A stretch of 64,000 nt of DNA from Mytilisepta virgata (taxonomy: Eukaryota > Mollusca > Bivalvia > Mytilida > Mytilidae). Shown piece by piece: positions 35,397 through 48,021 of this stretch. Below the pieces are notes generated by a model, which saw only the letters and a list, made by a program, of their open reading frames with translations, ran no database searches and was not told the DNA's origin. Made by a program: the position numbers and the translations under genes. Each line of letters begins with the position of its first letter. Position 1 is the first letter of the stretch. The stretch covers positions 50,852,341 through 50,916,340 of the forward strand of contig CM051513.1 of assembly GCA_028015205.1 (NCBI GenBank), read 5' to 3'.

Positions 35397-35453
35397 AAAA
35401 ATAATCTCTGAAACCAAAGTGCTAAAGAAACAAATATGACAATATTCACTACA

Positions 35454-35494
35454 GGTATGTGATACAGGCTCACAACTTGAGACTCTAGTTTAGT
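35454..35494 (+). repeat. Remnant of an AGCTCACC-family 3' end
   Basis: CAGGTATGTGATACAGGCTCACAACTTGAGACTCTAGTTT resembles the family's terminal hairpin and CTAGTT, with decay in the stem. Confidence 0.55.
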
Positions 35495-35784
35495 TCCAGG
35501 ACATTTATTTAGTTTAAACTTATTTATTTATAGTAGATTGGGAAACAAGTTATGCCAACTTATACTAATCCCTCTCCACTTGGCGGGTGACAGAGCGACC
35601 CCTGTAGCGGCATTTTAATTATCTACAACCAAAAAAGTGTTTATTCTTGGTAGGATCAACTAAATTTGGAGTATTATGCTCTGAAATCCCAAAGCTATCA
35701 GTCAACAAAGCTGTTTTACATCAGAGGAATATCTGATAATTATTTTAAATGATATCTATCATTTTCACTAGTATTCTATTTCAG

Positions 35785-35924
35785 GATCACCATGTGACAA
35801 TTACCAAGGGTACTGCGATGTATTTAAACGTTGTCGTGGAGTAGATGCAGAGGGACCCCTGTCCAGATTGAAAAATCTTATATTTAGTACAGAAACTTTT
35901 ACCAATATACGTAACTGGATAGCG
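35785..35924 (+). CDS. ADAM10: ADAM10 exon: last extracellular segment before the membrane
   Basis: Acceptor ATTTCAG ends at 35784 and donor GTAAGT starts at 35925. With the carried base it gives 47 codons, phase 0. The product [14 protein letters not shown] followed by [15 protein letters not shown] closely matches vertebrate ADAM10 and has the same length. It ends NIRNWIA, just outside the transmembrane helix. Confidence 0.95.
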
Positions 35925-36540
35925 GTAAGTGAGAAAAAAGCATTATGAAGACTCGACTAATTATTATTACTTTGATGCTGTTCTGCAAACAAACTTCCAT
36001 GCCCCTCACTGTTTTATAATCTGCTATATTTCAAAGGTTTTCTAAAAAACTACCTGTTCTGCACGAATCTTGTTAGTGTGGTATTACTCTATTTTGTTGA
36101 ACTGATTGGGCAGAGTTAATCTCTTTAATTTGCATAAGGCCATTTGATTTTATTTTGCGTTTGTTCAGGACAACTCCTGTTATTAACATTACTAAACTGT
36201 AGTGTCACTTTGAAACAGAAAAAAGAAATCAGGTGAAAGATAATTTAATTTCAACCTATCTAATTTCAATTCATATAAATATTTTTATAAATTGTGTTTT
36301 CAATACCAATGCACATGTAAAGGATCAACCTCGATACAGCAGGCTGGACATATAACTGTCAATGAAATTAATTAGGTTACCTTAAACCCTCTAAATGAGA
36401 TTGACTCTCCTGTGGCTATTCAACCAATGTATACTCTGCCCGATCAGGTGAAAAAAATTGAGTAACACTAATGAAATCAAATAGAATTTGGATTGATTAA
36501 ACTTTGTTTTATGTGTGATTAAAAAAAATTCTGTTTGAAT

Positions 36541-37400
36541 CTTAAGCTTTTGCCATCGTCCGTCCACATTTCACATTTTCATCTTCTTCTCTGAAACCAG
36601 TCAAAATTGAACCAAACGTGGCAGGAATGTTGATTAGATGGTTCTGTACAATATGTTTGTTTTTTTTGCCGATTAGATATTCAACATGGCTACCAGGGGC
36701 AGATAATTCATTCTGATTGGACTTATTTTCAAAGCTCTTCTTGTCAGAAACTACTGAGCCAATTGAATAGATTTGTTGCATGAATGATCCTTGGATAAAC
36801 CTCTACAAAATATATGTTTTTTATGCCGATCAGAAATTTAAGATGGCCGCCACAGCCGAACTTAGTTTGATATTTGAGGCTATTGGGAATTTTGTACAAA
36901 GGTCTCCTTGTCAGAATCTTCCAAGCCAATTGAAATGTTTGATGTGTGAATGATCATTTGATAGACCACTACAAAAATTATGTTTTTGTGCCGATTGGAT
37001 ATTCAACATGGCTACCAGGGGCAGATAATTCATTCCGAATGGACTTATATTTAAAGCTCTTCTTGTCAGAAACTGCTGAGCCAATTGAATTGATTTCTTG
37101 CATGAATGATCCTTGGATGAACCTCTACAAAACTTATGTTTTTTTTTTGCTGATCGGAAAATTCAAGATGGCAGTCACAGCCGGACTAAGTTTAACATTG
37201 GAGCTTATGGGGAAATTTGTATAAAGGTCTTTTTGTCAGAAAATACCAAGCCAATTGAAATATTTTTATATATGAACACCCGTTGGATGAATCTCTACAT
37301 ATTTTATGTTTTTTGTGCCGATCCAAAATTCAAGATGGCCACCACAGCCGGACTTAGTTTAACTTTGGAGCCTATGTGCACACGGTCCTAGCAAATTGGC
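36541..37400 (+). mobile_element. AGCTCACC-like interior, four units of about 165 bp, ends missing
   Basis: Words such as ttcttgtcagaaactactgagcc, tcaagatggc and gccgatxxgaaa recur at steps of about 165 bases. The 5' CATCGTCCGTCC fragment is kept, but the terminal hairpins are absent. Open frames here are repeat DNA. Confidence 0.65.
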
Positions 37401-37819
37401 TGTTAGCAAGTCTGAAATATGGGACTTGTGGTAGATTTGGCCACACACTAAGTCCATGTATATGTCAAATATTGTTTCCATATCATAAAATTGTATCCAT
37501 TCCTCATTTTAGCCAACAAAACGTATGATAGAAAGAATCTTTTATTTTTCATGGGCCGGAAAATCAATGCCATGAAATATTCATATATTTTACCGCAAAC
37601 ATTTCTGAAAATTACATTCCAGTAAAATAAAGAATTTGAGGTGGGTTGAATTTTGAGGGGTTAGTGGAAATAATAATTTTTCAATAACTTGAATTGGCCT
37701 TACAGGAAAAAATCATGAACAGATAGTCCTTGAAATCTTTTTCTTTAAATTCCTTGAATTTTATCAACAGAAATATGCACAAACCCCGTTCATATGATAA
37801 GATATAATTATATTTACAG

Positions 37820-38011
37820 AAACATTGGTGGGCTGTAATACTTATAGCAATAGGACTTATATTATTTATGGGACTATTTATAAAAGTATGTGCTGTACAT
37901 ACACCCAGTAGTAATCCTAAGGCACCCCCAGCACAACACTGGGGAGACACATTACGAAGAAGGCGAACACGTTCCCGTCAACAACAACATGCAGAACCAT
38001 TACAACAGACC
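37820..38011 (+). CDS. ADAM10: ADAM10 exon: transmembrane helix and start of cytoplasmic tail
   Basis: Acceptor ATTTACAG ends at 37819 and donor GTGAGT starts at 38012. 64 codons, phase 0. KHWWAV leads into a hydrophobic helix of about 20 residues (AVILIAIGLILFMGLFI), then KVCAVHTPSSNPK, a signature of the ADAM10 juxtamembrane tail. LRRRRTRSRQQQ follows. In vertebrate ADAM10 an arginine-rich motif at this place is reported to act in endoplasmic reticulum retention, and the arginine run is kept here. Confidence 0.95.
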
Positions 38012-38108
38012 GTGAGTATATGTGTATTACTTATGAAATGTGCAGTTTAAGATGAAAAGAGCAGAATTTTTGCTTGTTCATTTCCGGAAACTTTAGTGAA
38101 CGTCTAAT

Positions 38109-39946
38109 TTTTAGCTCACCTGACCCGAAGGGTCAAGTGAGCTTTTCTCATCACTTGGCGTCCGTCGTCCGTCGTCGTCCGTCGTCGTCCGTCGTCCGTC
38201 GTCCGTCGTCGTCCGTTAACTTTTACAAAAATCTTCTCCTCTGAAACTACTGGGCCAAATTGAACCAAACTTGGCCACAAGCATCATTAGGGTATCTAGT
38301 TTAAAAAATGTGTCCGATGACCCCGCCTGCCAACCAACATGGCCGACATGGCTAAAAATAGAACATAGGGGTAAACTGCAGTTTTTGTCTTATATCTCAA
38401 AAACTAAAGCAATTAGGGCAAAACTGACATGGGGTAAAAATGTTCATCAGGTCAAGATCTACCTGTCATGAAATTTTCAGACGAATCGGTCAACCCTTTG
38501 TTGGGTTATTGCCCCTGAATTGTTAATTTTTAGGAAATTTTGCAGTTTTAGGTTATTATCTTGAATATTATTATAGATAAAGACAAATTGTAAACAGCAA
38601 AAATGTTCAACAAAGTAAGATCTACAAATAAGTCAACATGACCAAAATCATTCATTGACCCCTTATAGGAGTTTTTGCCCTTTAAAGACAGCATCCAGCG
38701 TAAACTTTCCTTTAAAGATCTTTTCCTCTCAAACCACTGGGCCAATTGAGACCAAACTTTGGTGGAATGGTCCTTGGGTGGCCCCCTTCCAAAATTATGT
38801 CTGGCATCCCCGACTTCCAACCGAGATGGCTGCTGTTACTAAAAATAGAAAAAAAAAGGGGGGGTGACTTTCAAAAATCTTCTGATATGAAACTAAAAGT
38901 CCAGTTGGAACCAAAGTTGGCAGTAATAGTTCTTAGGAGGTTCTCTTTCAGAAATATGTCCAATGACCCAGACTGTTAACCAAGATGGCCGCCACAGCCG
39001 AACTTAGTTTAACATGGGGCCCTATGGGAAAATTCATTGAAAATCTTCTTGTCTTAAACCACTTGACCAATTGGAACCAGACTTGGCAGCAATGGTCCTT
39101 ACATGGTCCTCTTACAGAGGTGTGTCTGATGACCCAGACTGTCAACCAAGATGGCTGCCACAACCGAACTTAGTTTAACATAGGGCCCAATAGGAAAATT
39201 CATTGAAAAATGTTCTTGTCTGAAACCACTTGACATATTGGAGCCAGAATTGGCGGCATTGGTCCTTAGGAGGTCCTTTTTCAGAAATGTGTCTGATTTC
39301 TTGGACTGTGAACCAAGATGGCCGCCACAGCAGAACTTAGTTTAACATAGGACCCTATGGAAAATTCACTCAAAAATCTTCTCGTCTGAAACCACTAAGC
39401 CAATAAGAATTAGACTTGGAAGCAATGGTCCTTAGATGGTCCTCTTTCAGAATTTTGTGCGATGACCCAGACTGTCAACCAAGATGGCCGCCACACCCGA
39501 ACTTAGTTTAACACAGGGCCCTATGGAAAAATTCATTGAAAAATCTTCTTGTCTGAAACTACTTGACATATTGGAGCCAGACTTGGCAGCATTGGTCCTT
39601 AGGAGGTCCTCTTTCAGAAATATGTCTGATCACCCGGATTGTCAACCAAGATGGCTGCCACACCGAACTTTGTTAAATATAGGAAAATTCATTTAAAAAT
39701 CTTCTTGTCTGAAACCGCTTAGCCAGTTGGAACAAGACTTAGCAGAAATGGTCCTTAGATGGTTCTCTTTTAGAAATATATCCATTGACCTGGACTAAAC
39801 CAAGATGACTGCCACAGCTGAAATTAGTTTGACTTAGAATCCTATAGAAAAACAGCCAAATTGACTGCAACACTTAAATTTTTAGGTCTGCTCAAGGTGA
39901 AAAGTTAAATCCAGGTGAGCGATACAGGCTCTTGAGAGCCTCTAGT
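38109..39946 (+). mobile_element. AGCTCACC-family element, best-preserved ends
   Basis: The 5' end is TTTTTAGCTCACCTGACCCGAAGGGTCAAGTGAGC, a hairpin, followed by a (GTCCGTCGTC)n tract. The 3' end is CCAGGTGAGCGATACA, then hairpin GGCTC TTGA GAGCC (39927-39940) and TCTAGTT, with CTAG at 39942-39945. It has about eight internal units with aagatggccgcca. It lies 97 bases inside the last ADAM10 intron. Confidence 0.85.
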
Positions 39947-41483
39947 TTTGTTGCATTAGCAGATAATCTAATAAAAAATAAAATTCTCCCACAATCTCCT
40001 AATACTTGTTCAGGGTGGATGTAAATATAGATAGCAAGTTTAAATGACCTGAAATTGTGTTTACAATACAAACAAGTAAATTTATGAATGCCATACCTGC
40101 TTGCAAGTAAATTCAGTCTTTAGTTTGATTAAAGCATTATAACTATGTTAGACAGATATTATAGATTGATGTTGTAAAATTAACTTAATACACCATATTT
40201 TCACTTGTAAACATTTACACGGATACTTGAAATCGAGCAAATATAAGTTTGCATGTAAAAAACTTATGGAGGATAAAGTTCAAAGCACAATCATTAAGAT
40301 TGTCTGTAGTTTTTACCACTGTTTTCTAATATAATTATAGAATTTTATTCATCAAGCCTTTGTGGTATCTGTCAGGGTTCTCATGAATTCGTTTGTTTTT
40401 GGTCTAATGTCTTACTGCTTTTTCCAATATATTTATATCCTTCAGAAAAACTTATTTAAGAATTTTGAAATTGAAATAGTTGTCTACTTTGCTGGAAGTT
40501 TTGAATGGATTTATTAATTGAGACAAAGTTTGGAATGACAAATTTCTGATCAGTTTTCAACATGTAAATGTGATTAAATAGTTTTATTATTATAGTTATT
40601 TTAGCCTGTCAAGTGTATCATTAATGGTTTTATGATAAAACAGTCAATAATGAATACAAGTGTTGTCATAACAGATAAAACAGTCAATAATGAATACAAG
40701 TGTTGTGATAACAGATAAAACAGTCAATAATGAATACAAGTGTTGTGATAACAGATAAAACAGTCAATAATGAATACTAAAAAGTAGAAATGTATTTATT
40801 GTTATGTAGTTGCTAATAATTGTCCAGATTTTCAAGGCTCTTTCCACATTTTGTTTTTCATGGTACAATTTCATATATTAGCAATAGATGCTAAAAGTTT
40901 TCAGCAATATATTTTATTTTCACGGTCTGGTGATTTATGTCAAGTTTTAGTAATAAAGTCCAGTTCACAGTAACTACATGTATAAAGGATAGGCCAACTA
41001 TATTTGGTCTTTATATTCCATGAAAGGTGTATATGGGTTTCAGATGTATGTCACCAGACTTTGACCTCATTTTCACAGTCCAACAGTTCATGTTCAGTTT
41101 TCATGATTAGGTCTGTCTTCATTAACTGTAATTATTAATATATAAATGTATTTGATCACACTTTACAGAATCTTTACAATCTTTATCCATAACTTTGGAT
41201 TTATTTTTATGTTGAATTGGAACTCTGACACTTGTAACAAAAAAGGGGGAGGGCATAATCATTCTTTTTAGTTATCTAATTCCATCACTTGGTATATGTT
41301 GTCAATCATTGTAGAAATTCCTTTAAAACACTTAAAAAAAGTTCTAGCTGTTTGGGATAAAACTTTGATGGTCCCTGTATGGTTCAATCTTTAGTCTTTA
41401 GATCAGACATTAACTAGTATCCAAGTCTTGTGTAGCTTTGTTAAGCATGTATTGAAAGCATTGTGTTGTTTAATTTTAGCATT
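39947..41483. other. Intron sequence with a 40-bp tandem repeat
   Basis: AT-rich sequence. A 40-bp unit (ATAAAACAGTCAATAATGAA then TACAAGTGTTGTGATAACAG) is repeated about 3.6 times at 40635-40777. Nothing else was recognised. Confidence 0.7.
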
Positions 41484-42133
41484 TTTTAGCTCACCTGGCC
41501 CAGAGGGCCATGTGAGCTATTGTCATCACTTGGTGTCCATCGTCCGTCATCGTCATCGTAAACTTTCCTCTAAAGATCTTCTCCTCTGAAACCACTGGGC
41601 TAATTGGAACAAAAGCGTGCAGCAATGGTCCTTAGGCGGTCCTCTTTCAAAATTATATCCGATGAACGGGCCCTTAATCCAAGATGGCCACCAGAGCCGA
41701 ACTTAGTTTAACATTGGACCCTATGGGAAATTTACTTAAAGATCTTCTTGTCTGAAACCACTTGGCCAATTGAAACACAATTCTGCAGCAATGGTCCTTA
41801 GGTTGTGCTCTTTCAGAATTGTATGCGATGACCCGGCCTGTGTCCAAACTTAGTTTAACATGAGATCATAACTTAAAGATCTTGACTGAAACCACTTGGC
41901 CAATTAGAACAAAAGTTCTTAGGTGGTCCTCTTTCAAAAGTATATCCGCTCATCACCCAAGATGGCCGCCAGAGCAGAACCTAGTTCAAAATAGGACCTA
42001 TTGGAAAAATTCACTGAAAGATCTTCTTGTTTGAAACCAGTGAGCCAATTGGAACTTGACAGCAATCTTCCAGGCTGCCAGTCAAGATGGACATAGACAA
42101 AGTGAGCGATGCAGGCTCCTGTGAGCCTGTAGT
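41484..42133 (+). mobile_element. AGCTCACC-family element, short copy
   Basis: Starts TTTTAGCTCACCTGGCCCAGAGGGCCATGTGAGC (perfect TGGCCC/GGGCCA stem). Has three to four internal units and ends AAAGTGAGCGATGCAGGCTCCTGTGAGCCTGTAGTT. Confidence 0.85.
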
Positions 42134-42655
42134 TATTTAATTGCATCTCAGCATAGATAATAATTATTTTTCAAGGTTCTTTCACTTTTAATCAGAGACA
42201 AAGTTCATAGAATTATAATACGAAGTATGTTGGTATTAAAGTAGGTACATTATTTTGTGAAAGAAAATAGTAAAAAAAATTTTTTTTTTTTAGAATATTT
42301 TGACATCCTGCATTTGCCTTGGGAACAAAGCCATGCTCTAATTACAATTAAGACCATCACCTGAAATGGTGTTAGTCCAAAAATGCAACGTTCGAGTCCA
42401 AATTATAAAATCATACCTTCAAATGATGCCAAATTAGCATTCAAAAATGGAAAATTGTAAATTTTACAGGGTCTATAAAGCTTGGATTTGTATCAAAATC
42501 TCACAGAAATACATAAAAAAATACATTCCAGCCTCATCGTTATATATATATGTGAGAAATACTAACAGGTCTCATTGCAATATGTGTCATCAGAAATCAT
42601 GACAAATCTCATCATGGCATTTTTCATCAGAAATAGTGACAAATCACATCATAAC

Positions 42656-43094
42656 ATTGGAGGGTATATAGGAATCACCTTGTCCGTCCGTCTGTCCGTC
42701 TGTCCATATATCTTGTAAGCGCAACTCCTCCTAGACCGCTCAATGGATTTCAACGAAACTTTACAGAAAGGAAGTACATCATCCAAAGATGTGCATGGAA
42801 GAAAAATCTTTGCTTTCTGATATCACACAAGGGAGATAATTGGACTTCTATTTTTTTGGCTTATACATTATATATGAACCTCGTAAGCGCAACTCCTCCT
42901 AGACCGCTCAATGGGTTTCAATGAAACTTTACAGAAAGGAAGTACATCATCCAAAGATGTGCATGAAGAAAAATCTTTGCTTTCCGATATCACACAAGGG
43001 AGAATAATTGATGCAAATATCTTATGAAACTTTATACTGGGCAAGGCAAAGCGGGGGGTATCCTTTGTGAGCTTTGCTCACAGTACAACTAGTT
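42656..43094 (+). mobile_element. Short Helitron-like element, hairpin plus CTAGTT end
   Basis: Starts near GAGGGTATATAGGAATCACC with (GTCCGTCT)n. Holds two internal copies of cgcaactcctcctagaccgctcaatgg. Ends GGGGGGTATCC, then hairpin GTGAGC TTT GCTCAC (43067-43081), seven bases and CTAG (43089-43092) followed by TT. A 3' hairpin a few bases before CTRR-T is the hallmark of Helitron ends. No TC 5' terminus was firmly placed. Confidence 0.65.
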
Positions 43095-43590
43095 GATGTC
43101 AGAAATAGTGACAAATCACAATATTTGTTGTCAAGCATTTTTCATCAGAAATACAGACAAATCTCACAATATTTGTTGTCAAGCATTTTTCATCAGAAAT
43201 ACTGACAAATCACATCACAATATATGTTGTCAGAAATACTGACAAATCACATCACAATATTTGTTGTCAGAAATACTGACAAATCACATCACAATGTATG
43301 TTGTCAGAAATACTGACAAATCACATCACAATATTTGTTGTCAGAAATACTTACAAATCACATCACAATATATGTTGTCAGAAATACTGACAAATCACAT
43401 CACAATATTTGTTGTCAGAAATACTGACAAATCACATCACAATATTTGTTGTCAGAAATACTGACAAATCACATCACAATATATGTTGTCAGAAATACTG
43501 ACAAATCACATCACAATATTTGTTGTCAGAAGTACTGACAAATCACATCACAATATTTGTTATCAGGAGTACTGACAAATCTCATCACTA
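43095..43590. repeat. 37-bp minisatellite, about 12 copies
   Basis: TTGTTGTCAGAAATACTGAC plus AAATCACATCACAATAT repeats at 37-base steps (for example 43261 and 43298). It adjoins the Helitron-like 3' end directly. Confidence 0.93.
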
Positions 43591-45088
43591 TTTTTTGTGA
43601 GAAAAATCAGTCCAATTACGTTACCGTATTTGCTCCAAATTGGTTTAATATCAGAAAAACAGTCAGCCCTTATAAAATATCATTATAATAGTCGTTATAA
43701 GAAATATTGTCAAAATTTATAAAAATAATTGGTTGGAGAAAAAATTATAACCTCACTTAAGCAATATTTATATCAAAGTGCAGTCAAATCTCATATTAAA
43801 CAAAAATACAATGAAACCTTGTACAATGAATCTTAAATATTTTAGTCAGTGTCTGGAATGCAGTTAAATTTCAATACTATCAGAAATACATTTTAATGAT
43901 ACATTAGTTAGTAAATGTTCATTAAGAGTGTACCACATTAATCTTAGTTTTTAAAATAATTACACGGAGAAGTATTTGGTCATTTTTTGCATTTTAATTC
44001 TTTTTTAAAAAACATTAAAACAAATTTACAATTATGACGAATTATATTCATTCAGATTTATATTTTTGGGGGACTAGGTTGATCGTTGTTAAATTTTACA
44101 CTTTTCAGACATCTGCCAACATCCCATTGGTGGACTATAAATAGAAATTCATTAGAGGCAGGTAATTGAATGTTCTAGATTGCTTTGGTATACTCCAGAC
44201 TTCAACCCTGTCATAGAATTGAAATTCAACAGACTCCATATACATGTATTGATTTTTCATTCAAAATTTTCTATCATAAATCAGACGTGAAACCATTTTG
44301 AAAGTCAAAACAATGTTTAGAACAGTTGTCAATATTGGAACTCTTTTTTATTTATATATACTAAGGTAAAACAGGATGTGGGATTAACATATAATGTCCA
44401 TTATTAATGGCATGGGGTTAAACTCTCTCTAATTTTGATTTTTGTATTTGGTTTGGTCTAAACCTAAGGCATGATCATTGTCACAAACTAACTTATGTCA
44501 GATCTGTGATTTTCTGCTTTTTTTTGCTTGTTGTGATTTAATGCTTATTATTAGATACATAAATAGTTACTTACTTAAAGTAAAACTATTGGTAAATGAT
44601 AAGTCAATGGCCAAAAATATTTTTTTAGACTGTTTACAGTGAGCAGGTGACACTTGTATTAATCTATCAAGCTGAACACAATCGTTTGCTAAAAAAAGAT
44701 TCACCTAGGATAATGACAAAACAAATTTTAAGGTTGAAGTTGAGAAAGATTATTCTTAAGAATAAAAATTCCTTCATTATGATTGATTGATTCATTCATT
44801 GTTGTATAGTGTGCTGTGGCAAATAGTGCATGCTTACTCAGGACGAGAACTATTTCAATTTAACAAACAATTTAAATAGGGGTGAACAAGACAAAAAGGG
44901 GAATTATTTTTGACTTCCACTGTAAAAGGAGGATGGTTGGGTAGGGTCGGATAATTTAGCCTTCTGTAGAGGCCATCAGCCTACTCTTTTTTGAAAACAA
45001 CAGAAGGAGGCTTTAGCGTGCAGAGAGTGTGGCATTCTCCAAACACATTACTCTCTATGCCTTCATTATGAAATAAAAGTATTGAAAA
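43591..45088. other. Intron sequence with nothing recognised
   Basis: AT-rich DNA without repeats or coding potential that I can identify. Confidence 0.55.
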
Positions 45089-45392
45089 GATCTCTTACAA
45101 CTTCAAATTCATTCCTGTCATGTTTGATTGACCAGTTGCCAATACCAATTATTAGATCTCTTACAACACAAAATTCATTCCTGTCATGTTTGATTGACCA
45201 GTTGCCAATACTAATTATTAGATCTCTTACAACACAAAATTCATTCCTGTCATGTTTGATTGACCAGTTGCCAATACTAATTATTTAATCTCTTACAACA
45301 CGAAATTCATTCCTGTCATGTTTGATTGACCAGTTGCCAATACTAATTATTTGATCTCTTACAACTTGAAATTCATTCCTGTCATGTTTGGC
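45089..45392. repeat. 66-bp minisatellite, about 4.6 copies
   Basis: GATCTCTTACAAC starts units at 45089, 45155, 45221 and two further copies at 66-base steps. Each contains attcattcctgtcatgtttg. The period is a multiple of three, so the frame at 45082-45288 is a repeat artefact. Confidence 0.93.
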
Positions 45393-45790
45393 AAGAGATT
45401 CTTTAATATGCAAGTTAAAATGTGACCAGGTATTGTAAAGGCCTATTCTAAACTTATCTACAAAACACCAATATCAATGAAATTTCATGATGTTTCAAAA
45501 TGAAATATAACAGGTTAACAATATAAGCACAGGAATACAGACCCAAATTTGATCCAACCAACTGCCTTTCGACATAAAAATGACTGCAGTTTTTAAAATA
45601 TAACTTAATTTGCATAACTCTGATTTGAATTATTAGAAAAAATAGTTACAAAAAAATCATTCATTTGACTTATTCTGAAGTAATGACAAATCTATGACAG
45701 GGAACCAGATTTTGACTGGTTCACATAGAATGATGCACCTAGTTATACATTTTTTGTATTTGCTCATTATAATCTCTGACATTTATCACA

Positions 45791-47237
45791 TTTTTTAGCT
45801 CACCCATCCTAAAAGGACGTGAGCTTTTACCATCACTTGGCGTCCGTCGTAAACTTTTTCAAAGATCTTCTCCTCTGAAACCACTGAACCAATTACAGCC
45901 ATACTTAGTCTGAATGATCGATAGAGTATCTAGAATAAAGTCTATTTTTTATTTCCTTGTACGTCGAGAAACCTTGCCGCCATGGCTAAAAATAGAACAT
46001 AGAGGTAAACTGCAGTTTTTGGCTTATATCTCAAAAACTAAAGCATTTAGAGCAAAACTGACATGGGGTAAAAATGTTCAACTGGTCAAGATCTACCTGC
46101 TGTGAAACCCTTTGTTGGGTTATTGCCCCTGAGTTGTTAATTTTTAGGAAAATTTGCAGTTTTAGGTTGCTATCTTGAATGTTATTATAGATAAAGAAAA
46201 CTGTAAACAGCAAATATGTTCAGCAAAGTAAGATCTGCAAATAAGTCAACATGACCAAAATCGTCAATTGACCCCTTATGGGAGTTTTTGCCCTTTAAAG
46301 ACAATTTTTCACATTTTTTTCATTATCTTTTTAAACTTTAAAAAATTTTTTCCTCTGAAACTACTGAATCAATTTCAGCCAAACTTAGGCCGACAGATCC
46401 TTAAGGTATCCAGTGTAAATTTTATGTTTTATTTCTTGTCAATCATGAAACATGGCTGCAGTGGCTAAAAATATTTGGCTCATATCTCAAAAACTAAAGC
46501 AGTTAGAGCAAATATGACATGTAGCAAAAATGTTTATGAGTTCAAGATCTACCTGCTATGAAATTTTCAGACGAATCGGTCAGCCCATTTTTGGGGTTAT
46601 TGGCCCGGAATTGTTAATTTAAAGGAAATTTTGCAGCTTTAGGTAAATATTAGCTTGAATATTATTATCGATAAAGACAATCTATAAACAGCAGAAATTT
46701 TCAGCAAAGTAAGATCTACAAATAAGTCAACATGACCAAAATCGTCAATTAACCCCTTATAGGAGTTTTTGCCCTTGAATGATTAGTTACATGTAAACAA
46801 AAAATAATGGTCTGACATATTGTGAGATATTTAGAGCATAACATGATATAAATTAAATGGTAGCTGTTCAAGTAAAATGGGAGGTCAAGGGTCAAGGTCA
46901 TTGTTAAAGTCAATAGCAACTGATGAAAAAGTCTCTAGCAACAGATGAAAAAGTCCCTAGCAACCATATATATTTGGGTTAAGGACCTTATAATTTACTT
47001 GTACAAGTTGAAAAGAAAGGTCAAGAGTCAAGGTCATTGAAAAAGTCCATAGCAACCAATGAGAAAGTCCCTAGCAACCATATCTATATGGTTTCATGAT
47101 TCTATATTTTAGCTGTACAAATCAATATTAAGGAGAAAATTATGACGGTATACATTAAATAGCAAAAATAATCATTGATGTAAGATCTACACAAAATATA
47201 ACAGGTAAGCGATTCAGGCTTTTGGGAGCCTCTTGTT
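45791..47237 (+). mobile_element. AGCTCACC-family element, diverged interior
   Basis: Starts TTTTTTAGCTCACCCATCCTAAAAGGACGTGAGC and ends ACAGGTAAGCGATTCAGGCTTTTGGGAGCCTCTTGTTTT. Interior units differ from other copies (aagatctacctgctgtgaaa, gggttattgcccctga), matching the element at 38340-38560. Confidence 0.75.
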
Positions 47238-47898
47238 TTATATCGCTGTTTTTGCTTGCAGCCAAAAATATTTAGAGTATTATCAACCGGGAGTTGATAA
47301 ATAGTTTTAAATTTCAATTGTACATTCAAACATTTCCATTTATCCATTAAATAAATTGTTCCTTGTATCCAAATGAATTCCACCCAGGAAAACAGGCAAC
47401 CACTTGAAACATCTTGAATATCATTTTATAGTTTTAACTCAAACATATATCCGTTTTTTGTTGCACATTATATGGAACGAAAACAAATACTGTTGTTTGA
47501 TGTTTTTTCATTGATTTATAATGATCTAATGAACCAGTGTAGGTTGTTTATGTTAGATGAACAAGCAAATTAATATCATAATCAAACTATTTACATTACA
47601 AATAATGTCACTTTTCTGTATTAGGATTGAACAATATATATTGGAAATATTTCACTGTTATAAAAATAAAAAAATATTATTATTAAACAATCAATATTAA
47701 GTAGATTAAACAATCAATATTCAGTAGATTTAAACAATCAATATTCAGTAGAATGAAATGAAACCTTATGTGGCCTCTATTGTTTACATTACCTTTTATA
47801 ATTTAACTTCATCGACTGTGCTCATTGAATTTACTTAGGTACAGGAAACTTAAAAATCAAGTATTTATGGAAGAAATAGATACTTCTGCTTCTTCAAA
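47238..47898. other. Intron sequence with nothing recognised
   Basis: AT-rich; a short motif acaatcaatattcagta is repeated three times near 47690-47750. Confidence 0.5.
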
Positions 47899-47899
47899 G

Positions 47900-48021
47900 G
47901 TGAAGAACTGGAAAATCTTCAATTCGTTTTTAAAATCATTGTCTTTTCCCTCTTTCTGGTTCGCTTCACTTGGGGAAAGACTTGAATTTTAAAAACTCAT
48001 TGAAGATTTTCCAGTCTTCAC
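47900..48021. repeat. Foldback element with 36-38 bp arms
   Basis: The left arm GTGAAGAACTGGAAAATCTT... (47900-47937) pairs with the right arm ending ...GAAGATTTTCCAGTCTTCAC (47986-48021). An inner stem, GTCTTTTCCC with GGGGAAAGAC, continues the pairing. It looks like a miniature palindromic transposable element. Confidence 0.85.

Noticed and set aside
38271..39696. Frames such as MAATAELSLTWGPMGKF
   Set aside because: Internal units of the AGCTCACC family. The frames recur with each unit and are broken by unit boundaries.
43261..45288. Repetitive frames with LTNHIT and SLTTQNSFLSCLIDQLP
   Set aside because: Minisatellite DNA with unit lengths of 37 and 66 bp. The repeats explain the open frames.
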